Source of the DNA: Orbilia blumenaviensis
Taxonomy: Eukaryota; Ascomycota; Orbiliomycetes; Orbiliales; Orbiliaceae
Length of the DNA: 64,000 nucleotides
Assembly (NCBI GenBank): GCA_036872755.1
Contig: JAVHNS010000009.1
Span: 1,612,001 to 1,676,000, forward strand
Direction: 5' to 3'
The translations under genes were made by a program, and so were the position numbers. The notes beneath the pieces were generated by a model. The model was given only the letters and a program-made list of their open reading frames with translations, was not told the DNA's origin and made no database searches. Shown piece after piece: positions 1 to 12,300 of this stretch. Each line of letters begins with the position of its first letter. The first letter of the stretch is position 1.

Positions 1-554
1 GTAGGAAAGATGTGGCACTCTACTTTGTCAGACTGAACAAACCAGTACCGTCTTTGTTTACCGGCTATTTAGCCATTAGCTGCATTTATTCTATTGATCT
101 AGTTTCGCAGGCTTAGGCTGTCCCGATAGATCCAAAGAGCTCTCGAGTATGAGACGTATATGCGCTAATGTAATTCGGCGCGGGCGCCCTAAGACTTAAG
201 TTAACAGATGCCGAGACCTGGCTCCGTCTATATGTTGCATATACCTGGTTAACCTTAAAATTTATGATTTAATTATGCAAAGGTTTAGAATACACAGGTT
301 CGATTTTGGGGGTCCGAGAATGCTTTAATGCTACTGGAGCCTGGGTATGTGTACGTCTGGTTAATGAAACGTAGAGCGTTTAATTGATCCAAAGATGTAT
401 GCATTCCAAGGGTATCATATGCAAGAGAATTGAGATAGCTAAATACAGGGTATCTGGTTCCTATGTACTCGAGGGGGTCTAAAACCTGCTAGTTACCAAC
501 CATATATCTTGATAATACAGGCTGGCTTGGTATATTTTGGTAGCGCTGCTTAGC
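1..554. other. intergenic, no gene seen
   Basis: This stretch lies downstream of the carboxypeptidase gene and runs to the window edge. It is AT-rich with stops in every frame. I see no conserved protein fragment, RNA gene or repeat in it. The 3' untranslated region of the carboxypeptidase presumably occupies its right-hand end. Confidence 0.6.
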
Positions 555-2113
555 TTACATAGTAGTAAGTAAGTGCAACATACCTTGCCACATCTCCTCA
601 CCGGATGGCTTGATCTGGTTGGCAGGCAATACGAATCCACTTCCCCCAAACCCGCCAGAAGGTCGCAGCTCAATGCACCAACTGATCTCAGCCTTTCCAA
701 CATCTTGCATCCAGTCTGTACTGCCACCAACAGCCTTATACAGACTTGGACATGTAGCACCAGGCTTGAATCTAGTCTTAGCAGAGCTTGCGCCAGCAAT
801 AGCAGTTGCAACCCCTTGTGCCAACGACATTTGTTTCTCGTAGTTGTCAACCTGGCGGTTGCAGTCGTAGCCGTATGGGAGAAGAATCAACTGACTGAAG
901 CTGTGCCAGTCAATATAGGCTTTGATGCCTTTGTTGGCTGCAAGGGCCTCGGCGTGCTTCGTAAGTGCAGTGTTTTCAGGAGTGTTCCCTGCGCCTAGAC
1001 CACGGAAAGTCTCATCGCATGGGTTTGTGGACGAGCCTCCAGGAGTGTCCCACTTGAAGTTCCAGTTTCGGTTTATGTCAGTCCCAACACAACTGTTGGA
1101 TGGGTGCTTTTGTCGGTTCTTGCGCCAAAGACGGTTGGTGGTTTGTGTGTAAACGAATCCTGAAACAACGTGTTAACTATGTTAGCTAGTTGTATAGGGG
1201 GTCTCAAAATCACGAAACGTAATAATTGGAGGCAAGGTGTACGCACCATCTGGGTTAACGACTGGTAGGATGTAAAAGTCGTAGCTATCGAGAATCTTTT
1301 GAACTTGGGTATTATTTGAGTTATATCCAGTTATCAAACCATATGTGAGGTACTCGACAACCTAATGTATTAATGAATTTTGTTAATATGATATGTTGTG
1401 AGATATATTATGTTAGGATGGTTTACGCTTACCATTGCGGAGATCCATTCACGAGCATGAACAGTGCCATGCCACAGAACTGCCGGCTTCGAATCCTTGC
1501 CCCCTTTACCCCAAAGGTGGATGCCATTAATTGGCTTGTCTTCGAATGATCGCCCGACCTCGAATAACTCGGAGTTCTGAGGTAGCCCGGTTTGGACATC
1601 CACCAACCATTGTTGATGCTCGGCAAATGTATGGTAGGCGTTGAACCAGGAAGAGTCAGGGAACCCGGTCGAAGTTAAGTCGTCCAATGCTTTGCATGAT
1701 ATGTAGTATTAGTGCCGATAGAAGGGTAGAGCTTATTTAGAGTAGCATATCAATATAGAAAGGGTGAATGGAGTAAACTCACAGGAGAATATCTGCCTAC
1801 TAGCTGAAATGGGAGAGAAGCCCCCTTCCTCAGCAATTGAGGCTCCGAGATCCTCGTCCAAGACCTCATATTCGAGATCCATCTTCTCGAATTTTCCAAG
1901 GTCTTCTGGTGCGATAGCAATTTCAATCCGCTCCTGCGTATCAAAGTTGTATTGCACAGCATTGAGCGTTTTTAGTCTTCTCTCAATGGCTTCACCGCGG
2001 CCATGAGTAGCAATGCGGACGACTCGATAGCCATCATAAGTGACCACCTTATCCGGGATAACAGCAGCCGAAGCCAGCGGCGCGATGAGCGAGAATAGAG
2101 CTAAGAACTTCAT
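555..2113 (-). CDS. secreted zinc carboxypeptidase, M14A family
   Basis: A metallocarboxypeptidase that removes C-terminal residues from extracellular peptides. I read four exons: 1783-2113, 1433-1689, 1247-1361 and 555-1159, joining to exactly 435 residues with GT-AG introns (donors GTGAGT, GTAAGC, GTGCGT). Residues 1-16 form a signal peptide (MKFLALFSLIAPLASA), followed by an activation propeptide to about residue 110. The zinc ligands are H188 and E191 in the HAREW motif and H320 in DWHS. N264-R265 match the Asn144-Arg145 pair that binds the substrate carboxylate, Y375 matches Tyr248, and E398 in CIELRP is the catalytic Glu. The residue equivalent to specificity position 255 is T382, not Asp, which points to A-type (hydrophobic/aromatic) rather than B-type (basic) preference; that last point is inference. 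The length fits the M14A family. The ATG chosen starts a proper signal peptide. Confidence 0.93.
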
Positions 2114-3302
2114 GTCGAAAAACAATTTCGAATATTTCTTTGTTGTTGTTCAATTGATATTGACAGGCGGGAGTCTTGACATTCTTATACATTCCTCCAA
2201 TAGATCTACGTAGATACTTCCCGTATACATATTACCATAATTCTTAGGGTACGCCTATGTTCGTGCTCAAGTGATCATGCTCTATACGTCTATGACGATG
2301 AACATGAATCTCGAAAATTGTACTTTGCGGATCCGACGAACACCTGACGCTCTAGGCAACTCTTTTGCAGGTCCAGTTTCGAATATAACTTGTGCATCTT
2401 GAATAATCAAGGTCAGCGGAGATCTTACAGAAAAGGTAGGTGGGGCTGTATCAGACGGTTTACGGTGATAAGATACGAACACGAGTTCCGCATGATTCCA
2501 TAAACCGACCATATAATCTCTACTGAGCATTGAGGTCATCTTGATGATAGACATTGGCAAGACTATCTGCTCCATGTTCATCGTGTATACACCCATAACC
2601 CGGCCCGTGTTTTCTTGTGCATACGTCAGATAAGGTTTCGCCCAGCGGCAGCAAGGTATTGTAACCGTAGTATGAGCCCTTGCCTCGGGTTTCTGCCTGG
2701 GCGAAATCTTCATAACCTTCCAAAAGGACATCAAGCAGAAAACGACTCAATGGGCCGTTCCAATTGACCTAACGATCGAGCACTATGACGATTAATATAT
2801 CATCGTTTAGCCGGTTCGGCAACCTTGTCTTCACGTCTTGGCAATTCCTTGGTTTGGGTAGGAATTGGAAGGTGTATACTCATCACAAACTTAGGCTGCA
2901 CAGGCGGGGTATTTCGGCCAAAATGGATAACATTGCGATGGTCATGACCATGGTTCCAATGGATCTGAATCTACCAAGGCAGGCTTGCAACGATTCTAGG
3001 CCACCAAAGATATCTTCACATGATTTGGCAGCAAGTACTTTTTCCGTGTGTTGTCTGGCACCGCGAGACGAGCAGTAGGTTAATTAAAACGCTGTCTGCA
3101 GCAGTTCACATATAGAACGCGTTGCTACTGTGTTATTTTGAATAGGACCAAGCAGGTCTCAACAAGCTGGAGGCTAGCTGTAAAGCTGGTTGGGATGTTC
3201 TTACACTCGAATAGTTCGCAGCCAGACTCTTTGAATAGATATTAGTGGCAGAATATAATACAAGGCCGTTACTAGTTAGATAAATGGTTCAGGCTCTATA
3301 TT
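2114..3302. other. intergenic with weak minus-strand open frames
   Basis: This is the promoter side of the carboxypeptidase and the downstream side of HBS1. Two overlapping minus-strand frames (2520-2750 and 2282-2734) are open, but neither has an ATG in a good position or a domain I recognise. A broken gene is possible but not supported. Nothing else is seen. Confidence 0.45.
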
Positions 3303-6287
3303 TTACTCTACAACACCGGCGGCGACGGTAAGTCCGTCCGCTCTCAGGACTATCTTGCTGCCCTTCTCCAGGGGTAATGGCGCCCCAGTAACTGCGATGT
3401 TGACAACGGCCAAGCTCCCGGGTCCGATGTGCCTCGGTTTTTTCTTAGCTACGGACCCATTGCCCTTATCTAGTGTCGCAATCAGTTTAGTGATTCTACC
3501 GGAGGCATTTAGTCTCCCTCGATGAATGTCTACCATCATCGGCGTTAGGCTCTCGAATGCCAGAATCTTTGCTTCGAAATCTTTCAGAGGCACTAAGGGC
3601 TTATCTGCTTGACATATAACATCGCCGATCCTGATATAATTAGCACCCACAGTCAAATTTTAGATTAAGAGATATTGATTGCCACTCACTTAAGGTACTC
3701 CATCTCGATACCAGCAAGATGAAGTTGAACATTGTTCCCAGCAACTGCCCACTCAGCCGCTTGGTTGTCTACCTCAATTCCCTTTACGGTCGCCTTTTCA
3801 TCGCCAGGAATAGCAACGATTGTGTCGCCTATTTGGATATTACCAACCTCGATCCTACCGGAGATAGTGACTGGGTTGATGACTCCACCCCGGTAGACGT
3901 CTGCAATGGTCATTCGTAAAGGCTTCTCGACGGCTTTGATTACAGGCTTGGCGGTCTCCAGCTCTTCCACCAGGGTTGGGCCTGAGTACCAGGCCATCAG
4001 GTCATTTGCTGGTTTGCGAACGATGTTGTCACCTGTCAACCCGCTACAGGGAACGAAACTAACATTCTTTGTCTGGAATCCAGCCGTTGCGAGAAACTGT
4101 GACATTTGCTGTTTAATTTCATCGAATCTCTCTTGATCCCAATGCATCTACATCTGTTAGAAGGGAGTGAACCACCCATGTAGGGACTCGCGAAACATAC
4201 CAAATCCAGCTTATTAACTGCCACTATGATCCGCTGAACACCCATGCTTCTGACTAAAAGCGCATGCTCTTTGGTCTGTCCTCTGACGTTAAAGCCTGCC
4301 TCAAATTCACCAGGAGAAGAGTCGATCACCAAAACGGCAAAGTCCGCTTGGGCAGCACCGGCAATCATGTTCGGGATAAAGTCGCGATGTCCGGGGGCGT
4401 CAAGAATCGTAAAACGCCCTCTCTCAGTCTCAAAGGCGTTAACTGCGATGTCAATTGTCACACCCCTAAAACCGGTTAGCCCCAGAAAAACATATAATCT
4501 TCAATTTAATCTATCTACCTTGCCCTCTCCTCTCCCGTTTGGTCTAGCACCCAGGCAAGCGCAAATGAGCTTTTGCCGATTTTTTCTGCTTCTTGCTTGT
4601 ATTTCTGGATGGTTCGTTCATCAACAACCCCAGAATCGTATAGTAATCGTCCCATCAATGTACTTTTCCCGGCATCGACATGACCTACGTACTTTGTCAG
4701 AATAAACGGTGCGGATCCGATGTGAAGTTTGCTAGCTTACCAATAACCACCAAATTCGCGTTCTCCTTCCTCTTTGATTTGGACTTCTCATATTCAGCGA
4801 CTACGTCTATCTTGTTCTTCGGCGTTTTGGCTAGAAGGGGTTTCTCAGGGCTATCTCCGACCTTGAGGGCCTCGACCCCCTTTTGTATCGATGCTGTAAC
4901 GCTAGTCGCTGATTTCTCCCCCTTCGAAACCTTGGCAATCCCTATGTACAATCTTAGACGGTACGATGGTCGAGATTCATAGGCAGTGCCTACCTTTGCT
5001 TTGAGACTGGGCCGCAATGACAACGTCATCTGGACTGGGTACCTCAAAGGCCTGCTTCGCCTTTATAGCAGCCTTTTGTGTAGGTGCTATTGAAAAGTAC
5101 ATAAAGTGCGCATCAGTAAACTCTTCTCTAAATTCAACAATCTCGTCGATTCGCTTCCCAAACATGGACTTAGCAAACCCTGACGGGGCAGCTTTGAGCA
5201 GAGTGTCAGGCTCGGGGCCGGGGACGGATGGTTTGTTCTGGACCGGTTCGTTCTTCGAGGGATCGGGAGTCGCCGCCTCAACCAACTGTTCTAATTTAGA
5301 TATATTAAGAACCGCAGAAACTACGGCGGCCGGCGCTTCCTCCATGACTACAGGGGGGCTAGGTTTCTTCTTCGATAATCGATCTAGAAGAGATACAGCG
5401 GTCCCCGTTGTCCCTGCCGCGCTAGCATCTGCAGCCTTTTCTGCTTTTGCTTTGTTCCTGGCTTTTGCCAAAGCTGCAAGTTTTGAAGTCTTTCCTGGCT
5501 GCATGCCGCCCAATAGCCCACTTATCCGGATACCAGAGAGAGGTGGTGGCGGAGGGATCAATTCGCCCCGTCGACTGACCGGAACGCCTCCAAACGGTGT
5601 GTCGTCCCAAAATCCGAACGGAATACGTTTGTGGAAAGTATGAGGCGGAGTCGTGTGATATTCCCTGACTAGTTTAAGAATCAAAAGATGCTCAGAAGGT
5701 GTGCTAAACCATGATTTGAAGCTACTCACATAGAATCCCCGGCCGATCAAAGCTGCTGCTCTTTTGCCGCGCAAGGGTAGATAGGGTGCGACAAACCTTT
5801 TTGCTCAGGCGCCACTGCCTTTTTCTGTTTCTTCTTCTCAGTCGCTCCGACCTGATCTACCATTACTTAGCCCAAGACCCCCGGTGACGTCTTTGTTCGA
5901 TCCCATACTCAATAAATAGGTTATAGACCTCTCCACATCGAAATAGTAATACCAGAGCGTTTCTTCGATTTTTTCGTCGGTCAGGGATGGTATATCATTG
6001 CCAATGACTTCTCGCACTCTTCTTAAGCCGTCCGCCATCCTTGCTAGAGAATAGAAAACCGCATTAGGCCAAAAATGCCTGAGGCGGGGTATCATCGCGG
6101 GGTACCTTTATCGCTAGATGACATTCCTAAAGAGCAAAATCCCGTCATAAGCTGCGGCTTGATGATACATCTTGTAACCAATTCCACCTCTCATACCTTC
6201 TTCCTCTTCATAATAGTCCTCCTCCCCATCAAAGTCATCCAGCTCATCGGCCAGGTTCATGGTCCGAATAATCTTGTGTCGCGACAT
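3303..6287 (-). CDS. HBS1: HBS1, ribosome-rescue translational GTPase
   Basis: Hbs1 delivers Dom34/Pelota to stalled ribosomes (no-go and non-stop decay) and is an eRF3/EF-1alpha paralogue. Exons: 6197-6287, 5909-6043, 5797-5856, one large exon ending at 4994, then 4741-4941, 4519-4684, 4201-4465, 3690-4147 and 3303-3630. The protein starts [19 protein letters not shown], has an HBS1_N domain with the [18 protein letters not shown] signature, a disordered linker with [13 protein letters not shown], then the GTPase: G1 [10 protein letters not shown]2-region GVTIDIA, G3 DAPGHRDF, G4 NKLD. EF-Tu domains II and III end with [13 protein letters not shown]. The 5' edge of the large exon is uncertain (about 5752 or 5668), giving 820 or 792 residues; both keep frame. 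Every intron from 4993 downward has clean GT-AG ends. The family identification is firm; only the linker splicing is open. Confidence 0.93.
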
Positions 6288-7622
6288 TGTGGGGTTTATG
6301 GCGGGTTTATATAGGATAGGGGAATCCGCGGGGTAACGTTCGACGACGAATATAGTCCTGCTATTCGAGGAATGGGGCTGAAATATGGAGGGAGAGCTCT
6401 CGGGTTACCGGTGGTTGGCGTTTGGATGGCGAGTGACAATCCTGAGGGTCTGTAGTACTCATCGTCAACCCTGCCCGCGAATGATCGTCCTTGAGTCTTG
6501 GCAACTTCTGCGCAACACAATTTAGCTCCCAAATCCCAACAAAAGGCTGGATCCATTTTTTGTATCATTCGCATTTGATCAAGAAAGACCGGACATGGTG
6601 AAGTCGACCAAAATTTGCAAAATAGGTACTTCATCAACAAATTTCGCGTTCTATAAAATCTAAGAGCTTTCTCTCAGCTAAAAAGCTCACAATATATTGC
6701 AATATGCGCTGAGACCTATCTGCAGGATATATTCCACCCAGCTCAGCCGGCCAAGCCTCGGCACCTGCTAACCCCACACTCGAGCACTGCAGCGAGACCT
6801 ACCTGAATGAACCCAATTGATACCTTGAACATGTTTTATAAATCTCTGAATTTCGCTAGGAATACCTCGTAAATTATATTTTCACTATAGTACGCGCATA
6901 AACCTCAGCTAACAACATCAGACCAGTGACTATCGATAGCTATCGGCCGTTTAATTAATTTACAGTTAAACCTCGCAGCTGCATCCCGTACGACCGACTC
7001 GCTCGTATATTCTCGTGATACAATGTGGATCGTTACGTATACGAACGTTCGTTTTGTAGTGCACTAAACCACAGGATGATTGATTACACCTTAACTTCCA
7101 AATATCTTTGTCAAGATTTATAAGCGAGTCCCAATTTTTAAGATTTTGGGTTTTGCCTGCGCCCCCGCCCGTGATTCCGTCGGCCGAGATTGATTCGGAA
7201 CTGGTTGACCACCGTCGTTATAAATAGTAAGCTCAGAACAGAAATTAAAGTGATGAAATGATTTTCCATAATTGAGTACCGACTCCTTCACACTGACAAA
7301 CAACGACCTTTGGACTTGGGTTATTTGTAAATTAAGATAGTATCGGCGTGGATCTATACATCTTAGAGCGGAAGCCACGGAAACTATTAATCGATTAACC
7401 ACCAAGCCGACAACATCTCGTCACCATTGTGCGGAAGATATATCTGTAAAATTACATATAAAGTGTTCAAAAAAAAAGAAGAGAATACAGCACAGATTCT
7501 ATTCAATTATAAGCACAGAAATATTCAATTCTCAGCATCAGCATCATTTCAAATATTTCATTCGATCGAAACTTAAGACTACGACTAACTGACAAAGTCA
7601 GACCACACTCACAACACATAAA
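6288..7622. other. divergent intergenic region between HBS1 and the ECM4-like gene
   Basis: This region separates two divergently transcribed genes, so it should hold both promoters. Open frames here are short and unlike any known family. The last 150 bases before 7623 are A/C-rich with few ATGs, as is usual for a fungal 5' leader. I saw no RNA gene or repeat. Confidence 0.5.
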
Positions 7623-8936
7623 ATGCCACAAACCACGACAGCCAGCGATGAGAAGGACCACGCCATTTACAAGATGGCAGACAAAGACGGGGAGTTCCGA
7701 CGTAAAGCATCCTCTTTCCGCTCCTTTATCAGCTCGGATCCCAACTCAGAGTTTCCAGCCGAAAAGGACCGCTATGTATGTCACCCCCTGTCCTACAAAA
7801 TCTAAATTAGCCCATTTTCAATCAAATAAATTCCTGATATCGGATATATATCTACGCAATCCTAAAATAGGTTTTATATCTAAACTGGGGCTGTCCATGG
7901 GCCCACAGGGCCAACATTGTTCGATCCCTTAAAGGCCTTGAAGATATTATTCAGCTCGTCGTTATGGACTTTACTCTGACCCCTGAGGGCTGGTGAGTGC
8001 TCCCTTCAGAAGGATTATGTGCTGTAATTACTATGATTCCTTTCTAATACCTTGAGCACACCACGATAGGGTATTCAACGGTAACAATGGTACCATGGAG
8101 AAAGACCCGCTTTACGGCTTCACAAAACTATCGGAGCTTTACTTCAAGGCAAATCCCGACTACGAAGGCAGATACACCGTGCCCCTCATCTGGGATAAAA
8201 AAAGCGAAACAATCGTAAACAACGAGAGTTCGGAAATAATCCGGATGTTTTATACGGCCTTTGACGAATTTCTTCCACAAAACGAACGAGAAGCTAACAA
8301 ATCCGGCGGAGGGTATTATCCAGAGCATCTCCGGCGAGAGATCGACGAGATGAACGAATGGGTGTACGACACGGTGAATAATGGGGTCTACAAAACTGGG
8401 TTCGCATCTACGCAGGAGGCCTACATGAGCAATGTCGTGCCATTGTTCCAAAGCCTCGATCGCCTGGAAAAGCATCTTGACGACCGTGGCACTAAATACC
8501 TTTTCGGGGAGCACATTACAGATGCGGATATTCGGTACTAAACTTGACCCATATCACGGATACCTAGTTTCCTAGCAAGATAAGGCTAACAAAAAATTTC
8601 CAGACTGTATACGACCCTCATCCGATTCGATGTCGCTTATTATACGATATTCAAGTGTAACTACAAGATGATACGCTATGACTATCCTCAACTTCACCGA
8701 TGGCTTCGAGCCTTATACTGGGAAGACAATAGCGAAACAAAGGGGGTATTCAAACAGACAACACACTTCGAGACCGTAAGTTGAAACTTTCCGTGATTAT
8801 TATGGACAATACTCCGTAAGACTTTTATCGTTTTCACTAACGCTTAGTTGGACCACAGTATAAAGATGGTTATGCCCGCGCATTACGCACACCTATCGTC
8901 CCATACGGGCCGGCTATCGAGATCATGCCTTTGTGA
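7623..8936 (+). CDS. ECM4: glutathionyl-hydroquinone reductase, ECM4/GTO-type GST
   Basis: An omega-like/xi-class glutathione transferase that reduces glutathionyl-hydroquinones and related adducts with GSH; family members are cytosolic or peroxisomal and protect against quinones and oxidants. Exons: 7623-7775, 7871-7992, 8070-8534, 8604-8775 and 8859-8936, giving 329 residues. The diagnostic active site NWGCPWAHR carries the catalytic Cys at residue 59. The thioredoxin-like domain continues with LKGLEDIIQLVVMDF and the GSH-binding strand segment VPLIWDKKSETIVNNES. The helical C-terminal domain includes EHITDADIRLYTTLIRFD and ends with TPIVPYGPAIEIMPL, typical of the family. All introns are GT-AG (donors GTATGT, GTGAGT, GTACTA, GTAAGT). 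The gene is convergent with the giant gene on its right, 429 bases away. Length matches the fungal family (about 320-350 residues). Confidence 0.94.
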
Positions 8937-9365
8937 GGTCTTGGCATCCAAAACTCTTCTTTGGATTCCCCTGAAATACGCGAAAGGCATATTTTCAGCA
9001 ACATGTATAGGTACCCAGGTATATACGCAACTATTGAAACCTGAGATTTTAATGCGATCACGTCTGCCAAGTAAAGGCTGTTTGGATAAAATGGACATAT
9101 TGAAAATTAAAAGTTTACCATGCTTGTAAGATGCATAAATGCGCGTATAATTACATAAAAGAAGACAAAGTACACTGCCATGTAAGGTACTTCGTCGACA
9201 TCCCGGAAGAATGAGGTGGCCACCTGTGTGGACTTACCATTATATTTTGGCCGCTTATGCATCAATATACACGGTAACTAGCTCTATACTGTACTAGGTA
9301 TAAATACTTGTGATGTGCATGCTACTTTAAAAACAGCTGCGAGACCAGGGAAAACGGCATTGCCT
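8937..9365. other. convergent 3' spacer
   Basis: Downstream of both the ECM4-like gene (+) and the giant gene (-). It contains only short spurious frames and presumably the two 3' untranslated regions. No motif was recognised. Confidence 0.55.
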
Positions 9366-12300
9366 TCAGCGCTGTCCTCCGGCGCTAAGAATGCGAGCCT
9401 CCTTATTCCCGTCAACCTTATTGTAGTACTCCAACATAACGCCCATGAGAGGATTGATATCGAATCCACGACTAGTCACGGGAGTGCATAATAAGACAAC
9501 CCGGGATGGCAAAAACCACTCTTTATTGTCAGGAATGGATCGTTGCCTGAGCCCCGCGTCAACTATAGCGGTAATTTCCGGTATTTGAAGAACTGAAATC
9601 CATTCATCATTGTCATGCGCTATCTCATAATCCCGTCCCGTCGCTATTGGACGCACAGATCCTGGGGGTTGCTTTCGAGCTTGAGTTTTTGCAAAATGTA
9701 AAATCTTCCAATCTCGGCAGGTCAGTCGCGAGCTACGCTTCTTAAGTAGAGCTTTGAAGGCTCTCTCCGCCGTTAGAGTAAGTTTTTCTTTGAACAAGAT
9801 GAACCTTAGTTTTGTCAGCCCAGTTGCAGCCATTTCTTCAAATGCCCTGCTAATAGCTTGTGAATAGTATCCACCGAACGTTCTATAGACATCACTTGGT
9901 AGAGCAGCAGCGACGCGTTCCGACGAACCTGCCACAGTCAAGGCACCCAGTGCTTTATCCAAAGTTGTTGTGGTAAACACACTCGCAGCCACCTCTTCAT
10001 CAGATGGGAAAAAGAATTTTCGGCTACTGAGGAGGGGAGGCGAATGTCTTTTCTTAAAGTCCTCCGGGTCTTCTCCTGTAAACGGTATAAGCGCGGTTAT
10101 TAGTGGTAACACGCTGTTAATTTCCAGTTCAGAAGCGAATTCCACCCGTAGGCTCGAACGATTAGTGCGAGGCACGAGTGGGTTTCTCTCGGGGTTAAAT
10201 CTATGCCACGGTGGTGGAGAATTCACCGCCCTGATTAGCAAGGAATTTGAGACGACAAAGCCCAGGCGATCGAAATCCGGGAATGCGGCTGCCATATCAC
10301 TCGGAGGAATCTCAGATATTTGGGCTGTTTCGAAATATTTCTTCTTTATCTCTGCTTCAGTTGCACCTGACAGGAAGTTCAGACTGACAGGATCCGTATC
10401 CTGAGAGTCCGAAAACTGATTCTCAAGAGGGCCTAATAACAGAAGAATGCCGATATCCTTTGTCGTCACTTGAATGTATATCTCTTTAATCATCGTATCA
10501 CGTAAACAAACCATTCCCTGATATATTTCAAGCATTTCTTGAATTTCAATGACTTCAGGTATGCCCAGGAGCACGCCCAGCATCCCGAGGCCTCTCGAGG
10601 CTTCTTGAAACTCTGTTGAGAGAAATTCCACCTTAGGAGCCTGGGTCTCGACATTGAGATGCAGGGCAAAGGTCTCTTCTAAGCTTGAAATTCGTAGGCC
10701 GTAGTAATATAAAAGTGCGCTTTCTATAATTTTCTTCGTCTCGGCAGTAATTGCTAAGATAGAAATATACCTCAAATCTGATTGTGGATTGGCCTCTTTC
10801 TCGATTTTGCGGCTTATCCGGCCCCCGGTTTTAGGATCCAAGACTGTAAGAGAATTTCCAGGAGCCGGCGTGTGTTCTTTGTTCTGACACCAAGATCTGT
10901 AAAGTATAATGGGAAAGCATGGTATCCTGCCATTTGCATTTAATTTTGGTAAATGAGCTATAATCATATGATGCGCCAGTGGTGCAGATAGTATTTCGTA
11001 CGGATATCTTTGGTGCCTAATATATTTAAGATCGCGATCGTCGAGTTCGGATCCGTATCGGTTTGCGGCTTCAACATCTCGGTTCTCTAGTGTTTCCACG
11101 CGCAGGAATGCCTGAAAGTACATCTGTGCATTATGTTTCCGTACGTCATGACTACCCGGAAACCCCCTCTTGTAATCATAATTTGCTAGGGCCGCGAGTC
11201 GCCCACGCACAGGTGTCGATCCGGTATACGAATAGTACTGCAGTAACAACTGCGATTTTAGCGGAGGCGTGACCCTCCGATTTTCACGTAGCGAATCCGC
11301 TTCGCCTCTACGTTTCCAGAATTCTACCCCAGACAACTCTGTGGTAATGCGGAGAACCCCCGACGTAGCCCGCTGATATAATATTGGGGCGCGATGACCC
11401 TTTGATAAAGCGGACGCTAAGACCGAACCAACCTCATGCAAGCCCTTCTCGTAAGTGGCCTTGAGGAGCTGCCGAATCTCAGGTGTCACTTCAACATCAA
11501 AGTCGGGATTTTGTGCATCTCTAGAAGCACTAATGACCTCACCAGCTCCAGAACCGGACCTTGACACCTTGAATACTAATCCTTCTCCTGCATTCCATCC
11601 TCTGCCAGGGCCCACATCCCGAATCGATTCGCGAACCCTATCGCCCTGCTTTAACCTAAACATGATCGCAAAGTTCGGTTCGGCGCCCGAGTAGCGGGCG
11701 ATCTCAATATTCTGAAGACTGGGACGCCCCATGCTGTCCCAGATCACCCCGTCTGACAGCATCCCCACTACAGCCCGATACTCAGCGCATTCCAATAGGT
11801 GTCTTTCGGTTCTTGCAGTGTCCCCAACTATCTGCTTGACCTGACCGTGGGTGCCAAAACCCGGACTCATACAGTTAGAACACAAAGCCTCCTCCGTTTC
11901 ACTTTCAGTGATATCGGTAGAAGGCTTGGATTTCCATATAAGCAACCCACCCCCCTCAGCTTGAATTTTCTCCCCGTCGAAAAGGCCTTCGACGGCTGCA
12001 ATGCCTCTCGGACTGACTTTTAGAAAGGTCACATACGATAGGGGACTGTTTGCTCCGACAGCTTGATCCCACGACTTCCATATAAAGTCCCGAAGCGGGA
12101 TACCGGTGTACCCAACCGCACTTTCTATAACAAGATGCTGCTGGGGTCTTGATGCAGATATCCTAATGGGTCTAAGGCTCGTCCCCGGATCCATAGCACG
12201 CCCATCGTACCATATAGCTGACATTTCTTGGTATGAAGGCCGTTCTTCCCACCTAGGAGGCCCCCTATGACCCCCGTTAGGGTAAATCTCTATGTAATCC

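Noticed and set aside
297..330. GGTTCGA-like B-box resembling a tRNA T-arm
   Set aside because: No matching A-box, acceptor stem or cloverleaf pairing could be found around it.
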